Shown in pieces: positions 27,100 to 36,930 of a stretch of 64,000 nt of DNA. The stretch spans positions 1,451,425-1,515,424 of the forward strand of contig NZ_LT706966.1 of the NCBI RefSeq assembly GCF_900155575.1, read 5' to 3'. A model generated the notes under the pieces. The model searched no databases and had not been told where the DNA came from. It saw nothing but the letters and a program-made list of their open reading frames with translations. Position numbers and translations under genes: made by a program. Position 1 is the stretch's first letter, and each line of letters starts with the position of its first letter. The DNA is from Actinotignum timonense (GTDB lineage Bacteria > Actinomycetota > Actinomycetes > Actinomycetales > Actinomycetaceae).

Positions 27100-30000
27100 G
27101 TGGTGGACAGGATCGTCGAACAACTCGATGCCTCACAAGAGGCAGCGGTCAGCGCGGCTCTGGCACGGTCTGCGGGCGGATTAGCCCCGGGCACCCTGAG
27201 CATTATTGGTGCGCCCGGAAGTGGGAAAACCACCGTCCTCGCCCATATTGCCCGCGCGGCTCTCCATGAAGGAAATATTGCGGTCATCACCCAGGATCGG
27301 CGCGCCGCAGCGCGCCTCCAACACCTGCTCACCTTGGCGGCCGGGGTGCGCCCCGAAAACCTGGAGGTCCGTACCCTTTCTGCCTTCGCCTACGCCATTG
27401 TGCAGCGCTATGCCCAAGCCCTGGGGCGGGAAAAACCCGAATTGATCTCCGGTCCTGATGAGGATCGCATCGTGCGTGAGATTCTCAGTGATGAATACTC
27501 GGGTATCCATTTCCCTGATTTTGTTACCGAGGATGTGCGTGATCTTCCCGGATTACGCCAAGAGCTGCGTAACCTTATTACCCGCGCTCGCGAACTCGGT
27601 CTGGATGCCGGCCAGTTGGAAGCCTGGGCGGAAAACGGGAGCGTGCCCGAACTCCAAGCACAGATGTGGCGCCTGGCCGGCGCGCTTATGCGCCGGTACG
27701 ATGAGGTGCGCACCTTGGGGGATGCGCTGGCAGGTTCGGCCGCTAGCCCGGATCGTCTTGATCACAGCCAGCTCGTCGGTGCGGCTACCCATATGCTCTC
27801 GGATTGGGAAGAACACCTGGCGGCAGCGGGCCGCACGGTCCCGGTACCGCGCCCGCGCTGGGCAATGGTCCTTGTTGATGATGCCCAGAACGCACCGCGG
27901 TCCATGCTTCCCCTCTTGCGGGTAATGCGCGATCAGGGAACCCGGATTATCGTGGCCGGTGATCCCGATAGTGCGGTTCAGGGATTTCGCGGCGGGGTGC
28001 ATTCCCTCCCGGGTGATCTTGCTTATCCCGCTCCGCGCGGCTTGGATGCTGATCTTGTTTACCTCAACGTCCGGCATCGCGGTGGTTCCGTTCTTATTAG
28101 CCAAGCTCAGCGCATCGAGCAGGCCCTCCCGGTGGGCGGGGGTGTGCATGCCCACCGCGCTGCCGGGCCGGCGCTCTCGGAGTATGGCAGCGGTCATACC
28201 AGTGGCAATGGTGACGGCGCCAGGGTGGATGCAGAAGCGGCAAGTTCGCATATATCCGATCAATTGCCCTGCGGGCCAACCGATCCGTGGAATGATGCGT
28301 TGCGCGGGGCCAGCTTCGCCCACATGGAAGAAGAAATCGCCTACGTGGCTTCCTACCTGGAAGAAGTACATCTACGCACCGGTGCCCCCTACGCGCAGAT
28401 GGCGGTATTTACCCGTGCGCGCAGTGAACACGGGCTGATCCGCGATGCACTCGTGCGGCGCGGAATACCGGTAGCGCCCCTGGCTAGTGATGAGCCCCTG
28501 CATCGCGAACCGGCAGTCGCCGCACTCTTTGACCTCATCCGCGCTGCCTTCACCAGCGGCCCGCACGCCTTCGCCACCCCGGAGGGCGTTAATATCCCGG
28601 CATTACTCGCCTCACCCATCATCGGAATGGACCCCCTCGAAATCAAAAGGGTAGGCAGGTGGCTGCGTGCCCAAGCCCTCCTCTCCGGGCAGCGTGGCAG
28701 TGAAGCGGAACTTCTTACCGGAGCAGTCCTAGGGAGCGGTGGGCCTACCGCAGCGGAACTCGAACCCCTGCGCGCTCTACTCGCCCGGATTCGGGAAGCG
28801 GGGGAGGCCTGCGCCATGCAAGCGGAAGAAGTGCTGTGGGCCGCGTGGGAGGGAGCTGGAAAATCCGAAGAATGGCAACAATTAGCCCTCGGGCACGGCC
28901 CGGATGCCGACCGGGCCAACCGGAATCTCGATGCGGTTATTTCCCTCTTCCGGGTGGCGCAACGCATGGCTGATCGTGACCCGGCTGTCACGGTGGATAC
29001 TCTCCTGGAAGAAGTGAGCTCCCAAGAACTCCCCGAAGATTCCATCGCGCGGGGTGGGGCGGAAGCTGATAGCGTTTCCCTCCTTACTCCCGCGGGAGCC
29101 CAAGGGCGCGAATGGGACCATATTGTCCTCATGCACGTGGTGGATGGCGTATGGCCTAATCCGCGCCCGCGTGATGCCCTCACGGGTACCGGACTCCTGA
29201 GTGAACTTGTGACCGGAAGGTTCGCCGGTGGATCCAGTTCGGGCTCCGGGGTCAGTTCGGCTGCCACGGCTGGCGGAGGTGCGGTCTATCGCGATTCCAC
29301 ATCCACGGTCATCGCTGATGAACTACGCCAATTACATTTCGCGGTTACGCGCTCCCGGCGCAGTCTCCTCGTGACCACCACGGACAGCATGGGAGATACC
29401 CCTTCGCGCTTCTTCCCCCTGCTCGGCTTTGATATCTCGGAAAACTCAGCCGGAGCAGGTGCTAGCGCAGGCACGGGTGCAGGAGTAGGAACGGGAGCCG
29501 GTGGGAGCGGTCCCAATCTTCCACGTACCGTGCGCTCGCTCAGCGATCCGCGTTGGGGTATGGCCCTTCCCCTCGGGCGCCGGCCCCTTGTTGCCCAACC
29601 GATCCCACCCGCGCTCCTCAGCAGTGAGGAAACCGTTGGGGTACTGCGCCGGGCACTACGTGCCGGGGGAGAATCCAGCGATTTCGCCCGGGCGGCTCTG
29701 GAGAAAATGCGTGGCGCCGGATTTAGCGCGGCGGATCCGCACACCTGGATGGATGAGCTCGCCACCTCAACCGAAGCAGCGGTACCCGGCCCGGTCTACG
29801 TGAGTCCCTCAGCGGTGGAATCCCTCCTTGCCTGCCCGCTTGACGGATTCTGTTCCGCGGTGGGCCTGCGCTCGGAAGAAGGCACTGAGAGCGCCTCCAT
29901 CGGAACCCTAGTTCACCGCATCGCGGAAGAATTCGCTGAGGAACCCAACCAGGAGCAGATGCACGCCCGCCTGGTAGAACTCTGGCCTGAAAAACTATCC

Positions 30001-30546
30001 GAAACTCCCACCCATTACGACAAACTCCTCTTCGACCAAGCCAGTGACATGGTCGATAACCTCTATATTTACCTTGATTCCCACCGGGATGACACCTTGC
30101 TAGGCGTAGAACACCGGATTAGTCGCGAGCTTCCCGGCACCCCGCCCGTACGGGTATCCGGTTCCATTGACCGCCTCGTCAACCGCGGGGAAGGCGCCCG
30201 GGTCATTGACCTGAAAACCGGAAAATATAAGCCTAGCGAGGCACAGGCTGAGGACCACGCCCAGCTCCAGGTCTACCAGTGGGCACTCAACGAAAAACAC
30301 ACGCCTGCCGGTGCGGAACTCGTGTACGTCCACCCGCACAATTTCCTGAAGAAACAGCACAGCCCCTCCGTTCTCACCCAAGAACCCCTTGATGAGGTGA
30401 GTGCAGCTCGAGCGGAAGATCGCGTGCGCAGCGCCGCCCAGATCGCGGTGAGCGGCTTCGTACCGGTCTCGCCCAGTTTGGAAGAAGCCAATGACCGGGT
30501 TCAATCCATTAGTCCCCTCACGCAAGAAGGACGGATTTTCTCATGA
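27100..30546 (+). CDS. adnA: AdnA subunit of the AdnAB helicase-nuclease
   Basis: 1148 residues from GTG 27100. An N-terminal UvrD-like motor has Walker A GAPGSGKTT (K43); motif II reads LVDDAQN (about residue 260), with Asp where most family motors have Glu. A C-terminal RecB-type nuclease has GTLVHRIAEEF, GSIDRL, VIDLKTGK (about residue 1036) and QLQVYQWAL. AdnAB replaces RecBCD in many actinobacteria: it unwinds and resects double-strand breaks. Gly/Ser/Ala-rich inserts occur at about 710-725 and 782-805. The stop overlaps adnB by ATGA, so the subunits are coupled. The upstream PafBC-type promoter fits damage induction. Confidence 0.92.
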   Translation: MVDRIVEQLDASQEAAVSAALARSAGGLAPGTLSIIGAPGSGKTTVLAHIARAALHEGNIAVITQDRRAAARLQHLLTLAAGVRPENLEVRTLSAFAYAIVQRYAQALGREKPELISGPDEDRIVREILSDEYSGIHFPDFVTEDVRDLPGLRQELRNLITRARELGLDAGQLEAWAENGSVPELQAQMWRLAGALMRRYDEVRTLGDALAGSAASPDRLDHSQLVGAATHMLSDWEEHLAAAGRTVPVPRPRWAMVLVDDAQNAPRSMLPLLRVMRDQGTRIIVAGDPDSAVQGFRGGVHSLPGDLAYPAPRGLDADLVYLNVRHRGGSVLISQAQRIEQALPVGGGVHAHRAAGPALSEYGSGHTSGNGDGARVDAEAASSHISDQLPCGPTDPWNDALRGASFAHMEEEIAYVASYLEEVHLRTGAPYAQMAVFTRARSEHGLIRDALVRRGIPVAPLASDEPLHREPAVAALFDLIRAAFTSGPHAFATPEGVNIPALLASPIIGMDPLEIKRVGRWLRAQALLSGQRGSEAELLTGAVLGSGGPTAAELEPLRALLARIREAGEACAMQAEEVLWAAWEGAGKSEEWQQLALGHGPDADRANRNLDAVISLFRVAQRMADRDPAVTVDTLLEEVSSQELPEDSIARGGAEADSVSLLTPAGAQGREWDHIVLMHVVDGVWPNPRPRDALTGTGLLSELVTGRFAGGSSSGSGVSSAATAGGGAVYRDSTSTVIADELRQLHFAVTRSRRSLLVTTTDSMGDTPSRFFPLLGFDISENSAGAGASAGTGAGVGTGAGGSGPNLPRTVRSLSDPRWGMALPLGRRPLVAQPIPPALLSSEETVGVLRRALRAGGESSDFARAALEKMRGAGFSAADPHTWMDELATSTEAAVPGPVYVSPSAVESLLACPLDGFCSAVGLRSEEGTESASIGTLVHRIAEEFAEEPNQEQMHARLVELWPEKLSETPTHYDKLLFDQASDMVDNLYIYLDSHRDDTLLGVEHRISRELPGTPPVRVSGSIDRLVNRGEGARVIDLKTGKYKPSEAQAEDHAQLQVYQWALNEKHTPAGAELVYVHPHNFLKKQHSPSVLTQEPLDEVSAARAEDRVRSAAQIAVSGFVPVSPSLEEANDRVQSISPLTQEGRIFS

Positions 30547-33500
30547 CACCCACACCCCACGAATACGTTGAAGCACAGACGCCAGCGGAACCCGATGCCG
30601 CTCTAGACCGCATCCTCGCCGGCCAAGAACACCCACCCACCGCGGAACAACGCCGGGTCATCACCTCCACCGCCCCGGCCATACTCGTGGTTGCCGGAGC
30701 CGGATCGGGCAAAACAAAAACCATGGTGGACCGGATCGCTTACCACCTCGCCTGCGGCAACGTGAGCCCGGATGAAGTCCTTGGACTCACCTTCACCCGG
30801 AAAGCCGCCGGAGAACTAGCTGAACGAGTTAACACCAGCTTAGAAAAACTCGGCCTCCTCGCCCCGGAAGGAAGCAACGCGGGGAGCGCCATGCGCCGGC
30901 CCGTCATATCCACCTACAACTCTTTCGCGAACGACATCGCCGGAGCCTACGGCATGCTGGTCGGAGCCGATCCCACCGCCCGCCTCATCACCGATGCCGA
31001 ACGCGTCCAGCTCATGGACCAGGTCGTCAGCGCCCTGCCCAGCAGCGCTAGCACCGCGGTCCTGGCCGAACGCAGCCGCTCCAGCCTCATCAACGACGCC
31101 CTCACCTTCGCTCAAGGAATCCTCACCAACGGCGTGGAGCTAGCAGAAGCCCGCGCTTTCCTCACCGCCCAAGATCACGCCCTGGAAACTCTGTGTGCCG
31201 ACTCAACACGCATCATGAGCGCGCGCTGCTGGTACCCGGATGCCTCCAAGAAATTCACCAATTTGAAAGGGGGAGCGGCAGTACCCAAACAACAACAGGT
31301 CGTACTTGGGCTAGTGGAGTCCTACCTGCAGCTCAAAAAAGAACTCAACGTCACCGAATTCGCCGACCAAGTCGCTATCGCCGGGCGCATCATGACCCGC
31401 TATCCCCAAATCGCCAAGGAAATTTCCTCCCGGTATCGCCTCATCCTGCTCGACGAATACCAAGACACCGACGAAAACCAAGCACAATTCCTCCTGGGCG
31501 CCCTCACCGCGAAACGAGACGGCTTCCTATCCATCACCGCGGTAGGCGATCCGAACCAGGCCATCTACGGGTGGCGAGGCGCCAGCGCCGCCGCCCTGAC
31601 CAACTTCGCACGTCACACCACCCGCATTTTCGGGCACGTAGAGAAACTCCAGCTCTCCACCGCTTTCCGTAATGATCGAGCCGTGCTCGCCGCAGGCAAC
31701 GCCGTCGCCACTCCCTTAGAACGCGACACGTTCCTACGCGAAGATCGTGACCACCCGAATTTCCCACCCGAATTCAGGCCCGCCCCAACAAGCGCGGGAA
31801 CCGCGGGGAGCGCGGGGGAAAGTACCGATATCGCGCCACTGCGGCTGCGTGAACGCCCCGGAGCGGGAGCCGGGCGCGTCAGCGAAATCCGTACCCTCCT
31901 TCGCGAAGACTCCTACCGGAGTATCGCCCGGCATATCCTCGCGGTACGCGAGCGGGTGGCCGCGGAAAACGAAGAGCGGCGCGCTCGCGGTGAAGCACCG
32001 CGCGGGGCCGAGATCGCCGTCCTGTGCCGCAAACGCTCCTATATCGATATGATGGCCGCCGCACTGCGCGAACTCAACAGCCAGCTCGCCAGGGAATCTG
32101 CCGCTCACCCTGGCGGTGCCACGCCTCAGCCCCTCGCCTTTGAGATCGTGGGCGGGGAATCGCTGGTGGCGCGCCCGGAAATCATTACCCTGCGGGCCGC
32201 CCTCGGCCTGGCCGCCAACCCGGCCCGCGGCGACCTCCTCGCGCGCTTACTCGCCCACTGGAATATTGGGGTGGCGGATATCCGCGCGCTCTCACGCTGG
32301 GCGCGTCGCTACGCGGCCGCGGCTGTCACCAAAGTCGATAGCGACGTGCGTGCCAGTTTTATTAACGACGACGCCGCACCCGGCCACGAGGGCGCGTCTG
32401 GCGCCGCGGGTGAATTGGCTACCGCGCAACCCCTTCTCAACAGTCGTGACGAAGCCAATCTGGGCGAGGCGCTCCACGCGCTTATGCTCCTGGTGAGCAC
32501 CCCAAGCACCCCTGGCATGTATGAGGATGGGGATGGACATCTCGATGCGCATGCGGATGGCAACTCGGGTGAACACGGGGGCGAGTGCCCAGGTGAGCGC
32601 GCGGATGCGGCGGAGCTGGCGGGAACGGGCGAAGCTGAGCTCAGGCAAGCAGCCCGATCCGCACGCGGCGAATTCTCCAGCATTGGCTGGGAACGCCTGC
32701 GGCGCTTGAATGCCACCCTCGCGTCCTTGCGTTCCGGTTTGCATAACGCTTTGGCCGATCAGATTGATCGGGCCGTTCACCTGCTCGGCCTGGATACCGC
32801 GGCTGCTACCCGCAGTGAAGGCGGGCAGCGAGTCCGTACCTCCATCGACCAATTCATCTCCCTGGCCCGCACCTATGCGCACGGTGATAGCCAGCGGGGC
32901 ATGCGCGAATTCGTGGAATGGCTCGATGTGGTGGAAACAGAAGAACACGGCGGGGAAGAAGAATCCGGGGCAGATATTCCGCGGGTAGAGAGCGCGGTCG
33001 ATGTTACCCCCGGGGTTATCCAATTGATGACCGTTCATGCTGCCAAAGGTTTGGAATGGCGTGACCTCGTCGTCGTACCTGAACTCGTGAAAGGCCAGTT
33101 CTCCGAAGTGACCGAAGGAGTGAAAGCCTGGCCGCGCAATACCGGTATTTTCCCGTACCCCCTGCGGACCGACTATCCGTACCTACCCCAATTCACACTG
33201 GCCGGAGCGCGCAATCTCGATAAAATCACCGTCGCGAATACTTACGCGCGGTTCCTTGACGAATTGGCGTACCACGAAAGTGAAGAAATGCGGCGCCTCG
33301 CCTACGTGGCCTTTACCCGATCCACTCGGGAGCTCCTGCTAGCCGGATACTGTTTCCAAGATGATAAAGATGTGTCCGGCCGGGTACAGAAAGCAGAAAA
33401 GCAAGCAAAGAAAAACGCCGCCGAAACCCCGGAAGATGGGGGCGATAACGCGCTGGGCGTTGAAACACGGCCGCCCTCCTGCTTCCTGAGCGCGGTGCGA

Positions 33501-34451
33501 GAAGCTGCCGCCCGCGGGGAGCTCACGCTGGCTGCCTCGCCCGCCACGGTTTCCTCCGTGAAGCTGCCGGAAGGATTCCCGGATATTGCACCGGACAGCT
33601 TGAGCGTGGATGAGCTCGTCGACATTTTCGGCGAAAAAGTTGTGTACCCGCCGGTCCTCGAACCGGTACCGCATTATTTCGAGGCGCCCGATCTGCTTGC
33701 CTGGCCGCGTGACCTGGCCCGCAGCCTCCCTATCGAGGCGGAAACTCTCGATGCTGACCAGCGCGCCGAACTCACCCAGGTCATCGGCCGGCTTATTGCA
33801 CGCAAACAGCAAGCCGAAACGTCCGAGTACACCGAGGCCGGCGGGCATTACACCGCCACCGAGCTCGTCTACCGGGCTGAACACCGCGAAGAATACCTGC
33901 TCAATAAACGCCGCCCGGTTCCCCGCCAGCCCTCGCGAGCTGCGCGTTTGGGAACGATCCTGCACGAAAAAATCGCTGATAGTTACGCGAGCGCCGCCGT
34001 GCTCAATATTGATAGCGAGGATCCGCTCGATCATGATCCCGTTCTCAGCGCAGAAGAAATTGCGCGTATGTATGAGAATTACGAAGCGTCCGAATGGGCT
34101 AGCTACCCGCCGCTCGCCATCGAGCAGCAACTCGGCGTGGTCATCGGGGGGCATGTTGTCCACTGCGCACTCGACGCTGTTTTCGACACCTCACAGGTAC
34201 CCGGGCGTGCCCCGGTGACTATCGTGGACTGGAAATCCGGGCGGCGCCCCTACGGGGAAACGAAGGCTGCCCGGGAACTCCAGCTCGCCCTCTACCGGCT
34301 TGCCTGGTCCCGGGCCCACAGCATCCCCCTCGCGGAAATTGATGCGTCCTTCGTCTACCTGCGGGGAAATAGGGCTGAAGAACTACGGGCTGGGAAGCTC
34401 AGCGAGGAGGAAATTCTGCTTCGTGCGGGTCTGCCCAATCAGGAGCAGTAA
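30543..34451 (+). CDS. adnB: AdnB subunit of the AdnAB helicase-nuclease
   Basis: 1302 residues. Full UvrD-type motor: VVAGAGSGKTKTM (K57), LTFTRKAAGEL, LLDEYQDTDENQ (about residue 302), VGDPNQAIYGWRG, MTVHAAKGLEW and YVAFTRS. The C-terminal nuclease has LGTILHEKIADSY, LDAVFD, IVDWKSGR (about 1226) and LQLALYRLAW. Unlike AdnA, the DExx box is canonical, so this should be the stronger motor. A low-complexity His/Asp/Gly/Glu-rich insert (about 658-700) is unusual. The last 53 bp overlap the end of the opposite-strand gene at 34399. Confidence 0.93.
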   Translation: MTPTPHEYVEAQTPAEPDAALDRILAGQEHPPTAEQRRVITSTAPAILVVAGAGSGKTKTMVDRIAYHLACGNVSPDEVLGLTFTRKAAGELAERVNTSLEKLGLLAPEGSNAGSAMRRPVISTYNSFANDIAGAYGMLVGADPTARLITDAERVQLMDQVVSALPSSASTAVLAERSRSSLINDALTFAQGILTNGVELAEARAFLTAQDHALETLCADSTRIMSARCWYPDASKKFTNLKGGAAVPKQQQVVLGLVESYLQLKKELNVTEFADQVAIAGRIMTRYPQIAKEISSRYRLILLDEYQDTDENQAQFLLGALTAKRDGFLSITAVGDPNQAIYGWRGASAAALTNFARHTTRIFGHVEKLQLSTAFRNDRAVLAAGNAVATPLERDTFLREDRDHPNFPPEFRPAPTSAGTAGSAGESTDIAPLRLRERPGAGAGRVSEIRTLLREDSYRSIARHILAVRERVAAENEERRARGEAPRGAEIAVLCRKRSYIDMMAAALRELNSQLARESAAHPGGATPQPLAFEIVGGESLVARPEIITLRAALGLAANPARGDLLARLLAHWNIGVADIRALSRWARRYAAAAVTKVDSDVRASFINDDAAPGHEGASGAAGELATAQPLLNSRDEANLGEALHALMLLVSTPSTPGMYEDGDGHLDAHADGNSGEHGGECPGERADAAELAGTGEAELRQAARSARGEFSSIGWERLRRLNATLASLRSGLHNALADQIDRAVHLLGLDTAAATRSEGGQRVRTSIDQFISLARTYAHGDSQRGMREFVEWLDVVETEEHGGEEESGADIPRVESAVDVTPGVIQLMTVHAAKGLEWRDLVVVPELVKGQFSEVTEGVKAWPRNTGIFPYPLRTDYPYLPQFTLAGARNLDKITVANTYARFLDELAYHESEEMRRLAYVAFTRSTRELLLAGYCFQDDKDVSGRVQKAEKQAKKNAAETPEDGGDNALGVETRPPSCFLSAVREAAARGELTLAASPATVSSVKLPEGFPDIAPDSLSVDELVDIFGEKVVYPPVLEPVPHYFEAPDLLAWPRDLARSLPIEAETLDADQRAELTQVIGRLIARKQQAETSEYTEAGGHYTATELVYRAEHREEYLLNKRRPVPRQPSRAARLGTILHEKIADSYASAAVLNIDSEDPLDHDPVLSAEEIARMYENYEASEWASYPPLAIEQQLGVVIGGHVVHCALDAVFDTSQVPGRAPVTIVDWKSGRRPYGETKAARELQLALYRLAWSRAHSIPLAEIDASFVYLRGNRAEELRAGKLSEEEILLRAGLPNQEQ

Positions 34452-35457
34452 CCGCGGTCTCCCCGGTCAGCTCATCCGCACCGCTCGCCTCGGCATCGGA
34501 AGCACTTTCCGTGAAAGCCGGCTCCGATGCCGGGGTAGCGGGGAGCAAATCCGGGGCCTCACGTACGTCCTCGGCCAGCGCGCCGAGCATCTGGACGGCG
34601 TCGTTCCTAATCTCCATGCTGCCCGTACGAATCCCGTACATGAGCCAGCGAATAATCGCGAACTCCGACGTGAAAATAATACGGGTGTAATCCGCTTCCC
34701 TCAGCTCAACCGAGCGCGCATTCTCATAAGAAGTAATAAAACTCGGCCACTGTTCATCATCAAGAACAAGCATCGCCGCTAAATCCCGGGCCGGGTCGCC
34801 CACGTGTGCCTCACCGAAACCGAGCACGCTCGCAACCGAGCCATTCGACCACAAGAAATTATCGGACGCCACATCACCGTGGACAACCGTTTCCTCAAAA
34901 TCCCACACCTCATCACTATCCAGCACATCCATCCAGCGCTGGCGCAAAATCGTGGGAAGGGACGTTTCCTGATCTGCTGCCTCCAGTTCGGCCCGCACCC
35001 GCGCGCGCCACTGCCCAGCCGTATAAACAGGCAACCCGGAACGAGCCACCACATCCCGGTCAATGCTGTGAATCGCGGCGAGAGTACGGCCCATCTCCCG
35101 CACTTCTTCCTCACCGAGAGCCTCGAAAACCAGCGCCCGCCCAAAAGGCTCCGGGTAGACCACCGCGCGACCCCCGGTATCAGCATCAACAAAACCGGCC
35201 GGCCGCATAATATCGAAAGGCAGGCGACCGGCCCGCAATTCCTCCAAAAGCTGGGGAGCCAGAGCCGCTTCGGCTTCTAGCGACGTCGCCGCCGTGCCAT
35301 TCTGAGGAACTTTGACCATCCAGTGGCGCCCCTGAGAATCAAGGACACACCCGGAAACAAAATCTTCCGTCTCAACAAACGGTTGGCGCGTGGAGACAAT
35401 CTCGACGCCGAGAGCCCCGACGGCAAGCGCAGCAAGATAGAGCGGAGAAGTAGTCAC
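34399..35457 (-). CDS. Aminoglycoside/macrolide phosphotransferase-like protein
   Basis: 352 residues. The kinase-like fold is shown by MVKVPQNGT, MGRTLAAIHSID and the catalytic-loop motif HGDVASDNF. The metal-binding Asp expected about 15 residues later (IDW or DFG in active enzymes) is replaced by Gly in VLGFGEAHVGDPARDLA. Activity as an antibiotic kinase is therefore doubtful, and no resistance call should be made. It converges on adnB with a 53-bp overlap of coding ends. Such genes are commonly found next to adnB in actinobacteria. An Ala/Glu/Thr-rich tail follows residue 315. Confidence 0.75.
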   Translation of the reverse strand: MTTSPLYLAALAVGALGVEIVSTRQPFVETEDFVSGCVLDSQGRHWMVKVPQNGTAATSLEAEAALAPQLLEELRAGRLPFDIMRPAGFVDADTGGRAVVYPEPFGRALVFEALGEEEVREMGRTLAAIHSIDRDVVARSGLPVYTAGQWRARVRAELEAADQETSLPTILRQRWMDVLDSDEVWDFEETVVHGDVASDNFLWSNGSVASVLGFGEAHVGDPARDLAAMLVLDDEQWPSFITSYENARSVELREADYTRIIFTSEFAIIRWLMYGIRTGSMEIRNDAVQMLGALAEDVREAPDLLPATPASEPAFTESASDAEASGADELTGETAVTAPDWADPHEAEFPPR

Positions 35458-35492
35458 CCCCTCAATTTATCCGAAAACTCAGCCACGTGCTT

Positions 35493-35591
35493 GCCTACAC
35501 CCCGGATATAGGCCGGCTGCCACGGCCCGATAAGTCTGGTGCTGCGTCCAGATAGGTCTGTCGCTATGCCCGGATATAGACCGGCCGCCGG
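35493..35591. repeat. Three degenerate ~25-bp repeats upstream of the tad operon
   Basis: CTACACCCCGGATATAGGCC (35494) and CTATGCCCGGATATAGACC (35564) are clear copies; TGCGTCCAGATAGGTC (35543) is a weaker one. They lie in the 265-bp spacer between the phosphotransferase-like gene and tadA. Similar words occur at about 8650-8690 and 17403. Confidence 0.45.
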
Positions 35592-35722
35592 AACTATCCA
35601 CATGATCGCGAAATGCATCCCCTATCCACAGCCAGCCGGCTAGGTGCTATTCCCACACGCGGGAGACCCTACAGTGAGAGCAGCTCACCACGATCACCAC
35701 CCGACTATCCAAAGGAGGCGCC

Positions 35723-36928
35723 ATGCACGAAACGGCATATCCGGGGCCCGCGGGCCTCGCCTCGGCTCGCTCAGCGCACGTGGCCAGTCGTGCCTATCGC
35801 CCTGCCTCCGCCAACCGGCAGGCCATAGAAGAGCGAGTTCGGGCAACGATTCGGCACCGCGGAATTGATCCGCGCCGTGATGCCGCCTTCCTGGCAAACA
35901 TCGTGGGAGAAACCCTTAGTACTTTTAATGACGAATCAGTGCGCGGGGAGCACGCGGCCCTGGCGGATACGGAGAGCGTACGCTCCCACCTCATCTCCCA
36001 GCTGAGCGGATACGGACCGCTACAGAAATTCTTTGACGATCCACAGGTAGAAGAAATCTGGATCAATGCGCCCGATAAGATCTTTGTGGCCCGCTCGGGT
36101 GTTTCCACTCGTATTGATCTCACGATGACCGAAGATGAGATCCACACCTTGGTGGAGCGGATGCTCTACGCTTCCGGGCGGCGCCTGGACCTTTCCACCC
36201 CGTTTGTTGATGCCCAGCTGCCTACCGGGGAACGCCTCCACGTGGCCATCCCCGATATCACCGCGCGACACTGGGCGATCAATATCAGAAAATACACGGT
36301 GCGGGCCCGCCAGCTCAGCGATTTGGTAAATGTGCAGATGCTGGAAGAAGCGCAAGCAGACTACCTAAGCGCAGCCATGAGCGCCGGGCGCAATATTTTG
36401 GTATCGGGATCAACCGGGGCTGGCAAAACCACCCTCCTACGTGCTCTCCTCGGAGGGATAGCAACAACTGAGCGTCTTATCAGCGCGGAAGAAGTTTTTG
36501 AGCTGGGTATCGACCTTCCCGATGTTGTTGCGATGCAAACGCGCCCGCCGTCCCTGGAAGGGCGCGGCGCGGTGACGCTCCGCGACCTCGTGCGCGAAAG
36601 CCTGCGCATGCGCCCGGACCGCATCGTTATCGGAGAAGTACGCGGTGCGGAAGCCTTCGATCTTCTTGTGGCCCTCAATGCGGGCATTCCCGGGGCCTGC
36701 ACTATTCACGCCAATAGCGCGCGGGAAGCCCTCACGAAATTGGAGATCCTCCCGCTCCTCGCCGGTGAAAATATCACCCCGAACTTTGTGACGCCCACTG
36801 TTGCCGCCACTATTAACCTCGTCATCCACGTAAGCCGGGCGGCCAGCGGGCAGCGTAAGGTCGCTCAAATCCTGGAGGTCATGGGCCTTGGGCCAGATGG
36901 AAGTATTCTTACCCGGGCGGTGAGCTGA
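35723..36928 (+). CDS. tadA: TadA/CpaF-family secretion ATPase
   Basis: 401 residues, ATG preceded by AAAGGAGG. Walker A is GSTGAGKTTLLRAL, followed by Walker B region MRPDRIVIGEVRGAEAFDLL and GCTIHANS. The N-terminal part (DPQVEEIWINAPDKIFVARSG) is typical of CpaF. It is the cytosolic hexameric motor for Flp/Tad pilus assembly. It heads an operon with two TadB/TadC platform proteins, a pilin-like gene and three TadE/G-like genes. No CpaE/TadZ or Ssd-like gene precedes it. Confidence 0.92.
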   Translation: MHETAYPGPAGLASARSAHVASRAYRPASANRQAIEERVRATIRHRGIDPRRDAAFLANIVGETLSTFNDESVRGEHAALADTESVRSHLISQLSGYGPLQKFFDDPQVEEIWINAPDKIFVARSGVSTRIDLTMTEDEIHTLVERMLYASGRRLDLSTPFVDAQLPTGERLHVAIPDITARHWAINIRKYTVRARQLSDLVNVQMLEEAQADYLSAAMSAGRNILVSGSTGAGKTTLLRALLGGIATTERLISAEEVFELGIDLPDVVAMQTRPPSLEGRGAVTLRDLVRESLRMRPDRIVIGEVRGAEAFDLLVALNAGIPGACTIHANSAREALTKLEILPLLAGENITPNFVTPTVAATINLVIHVSRAASGQRKVAQILEVMGLGPDGSILTRAVS

Positions 36929-36930
36929 TC

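Noticed and set aside
34399-35457. Antibiotic resistance kinase
   Set aside because: A key catalytic Asp is missing and the gene is a common chromosomal neighbour of adnB, so a resistance label is not supported.
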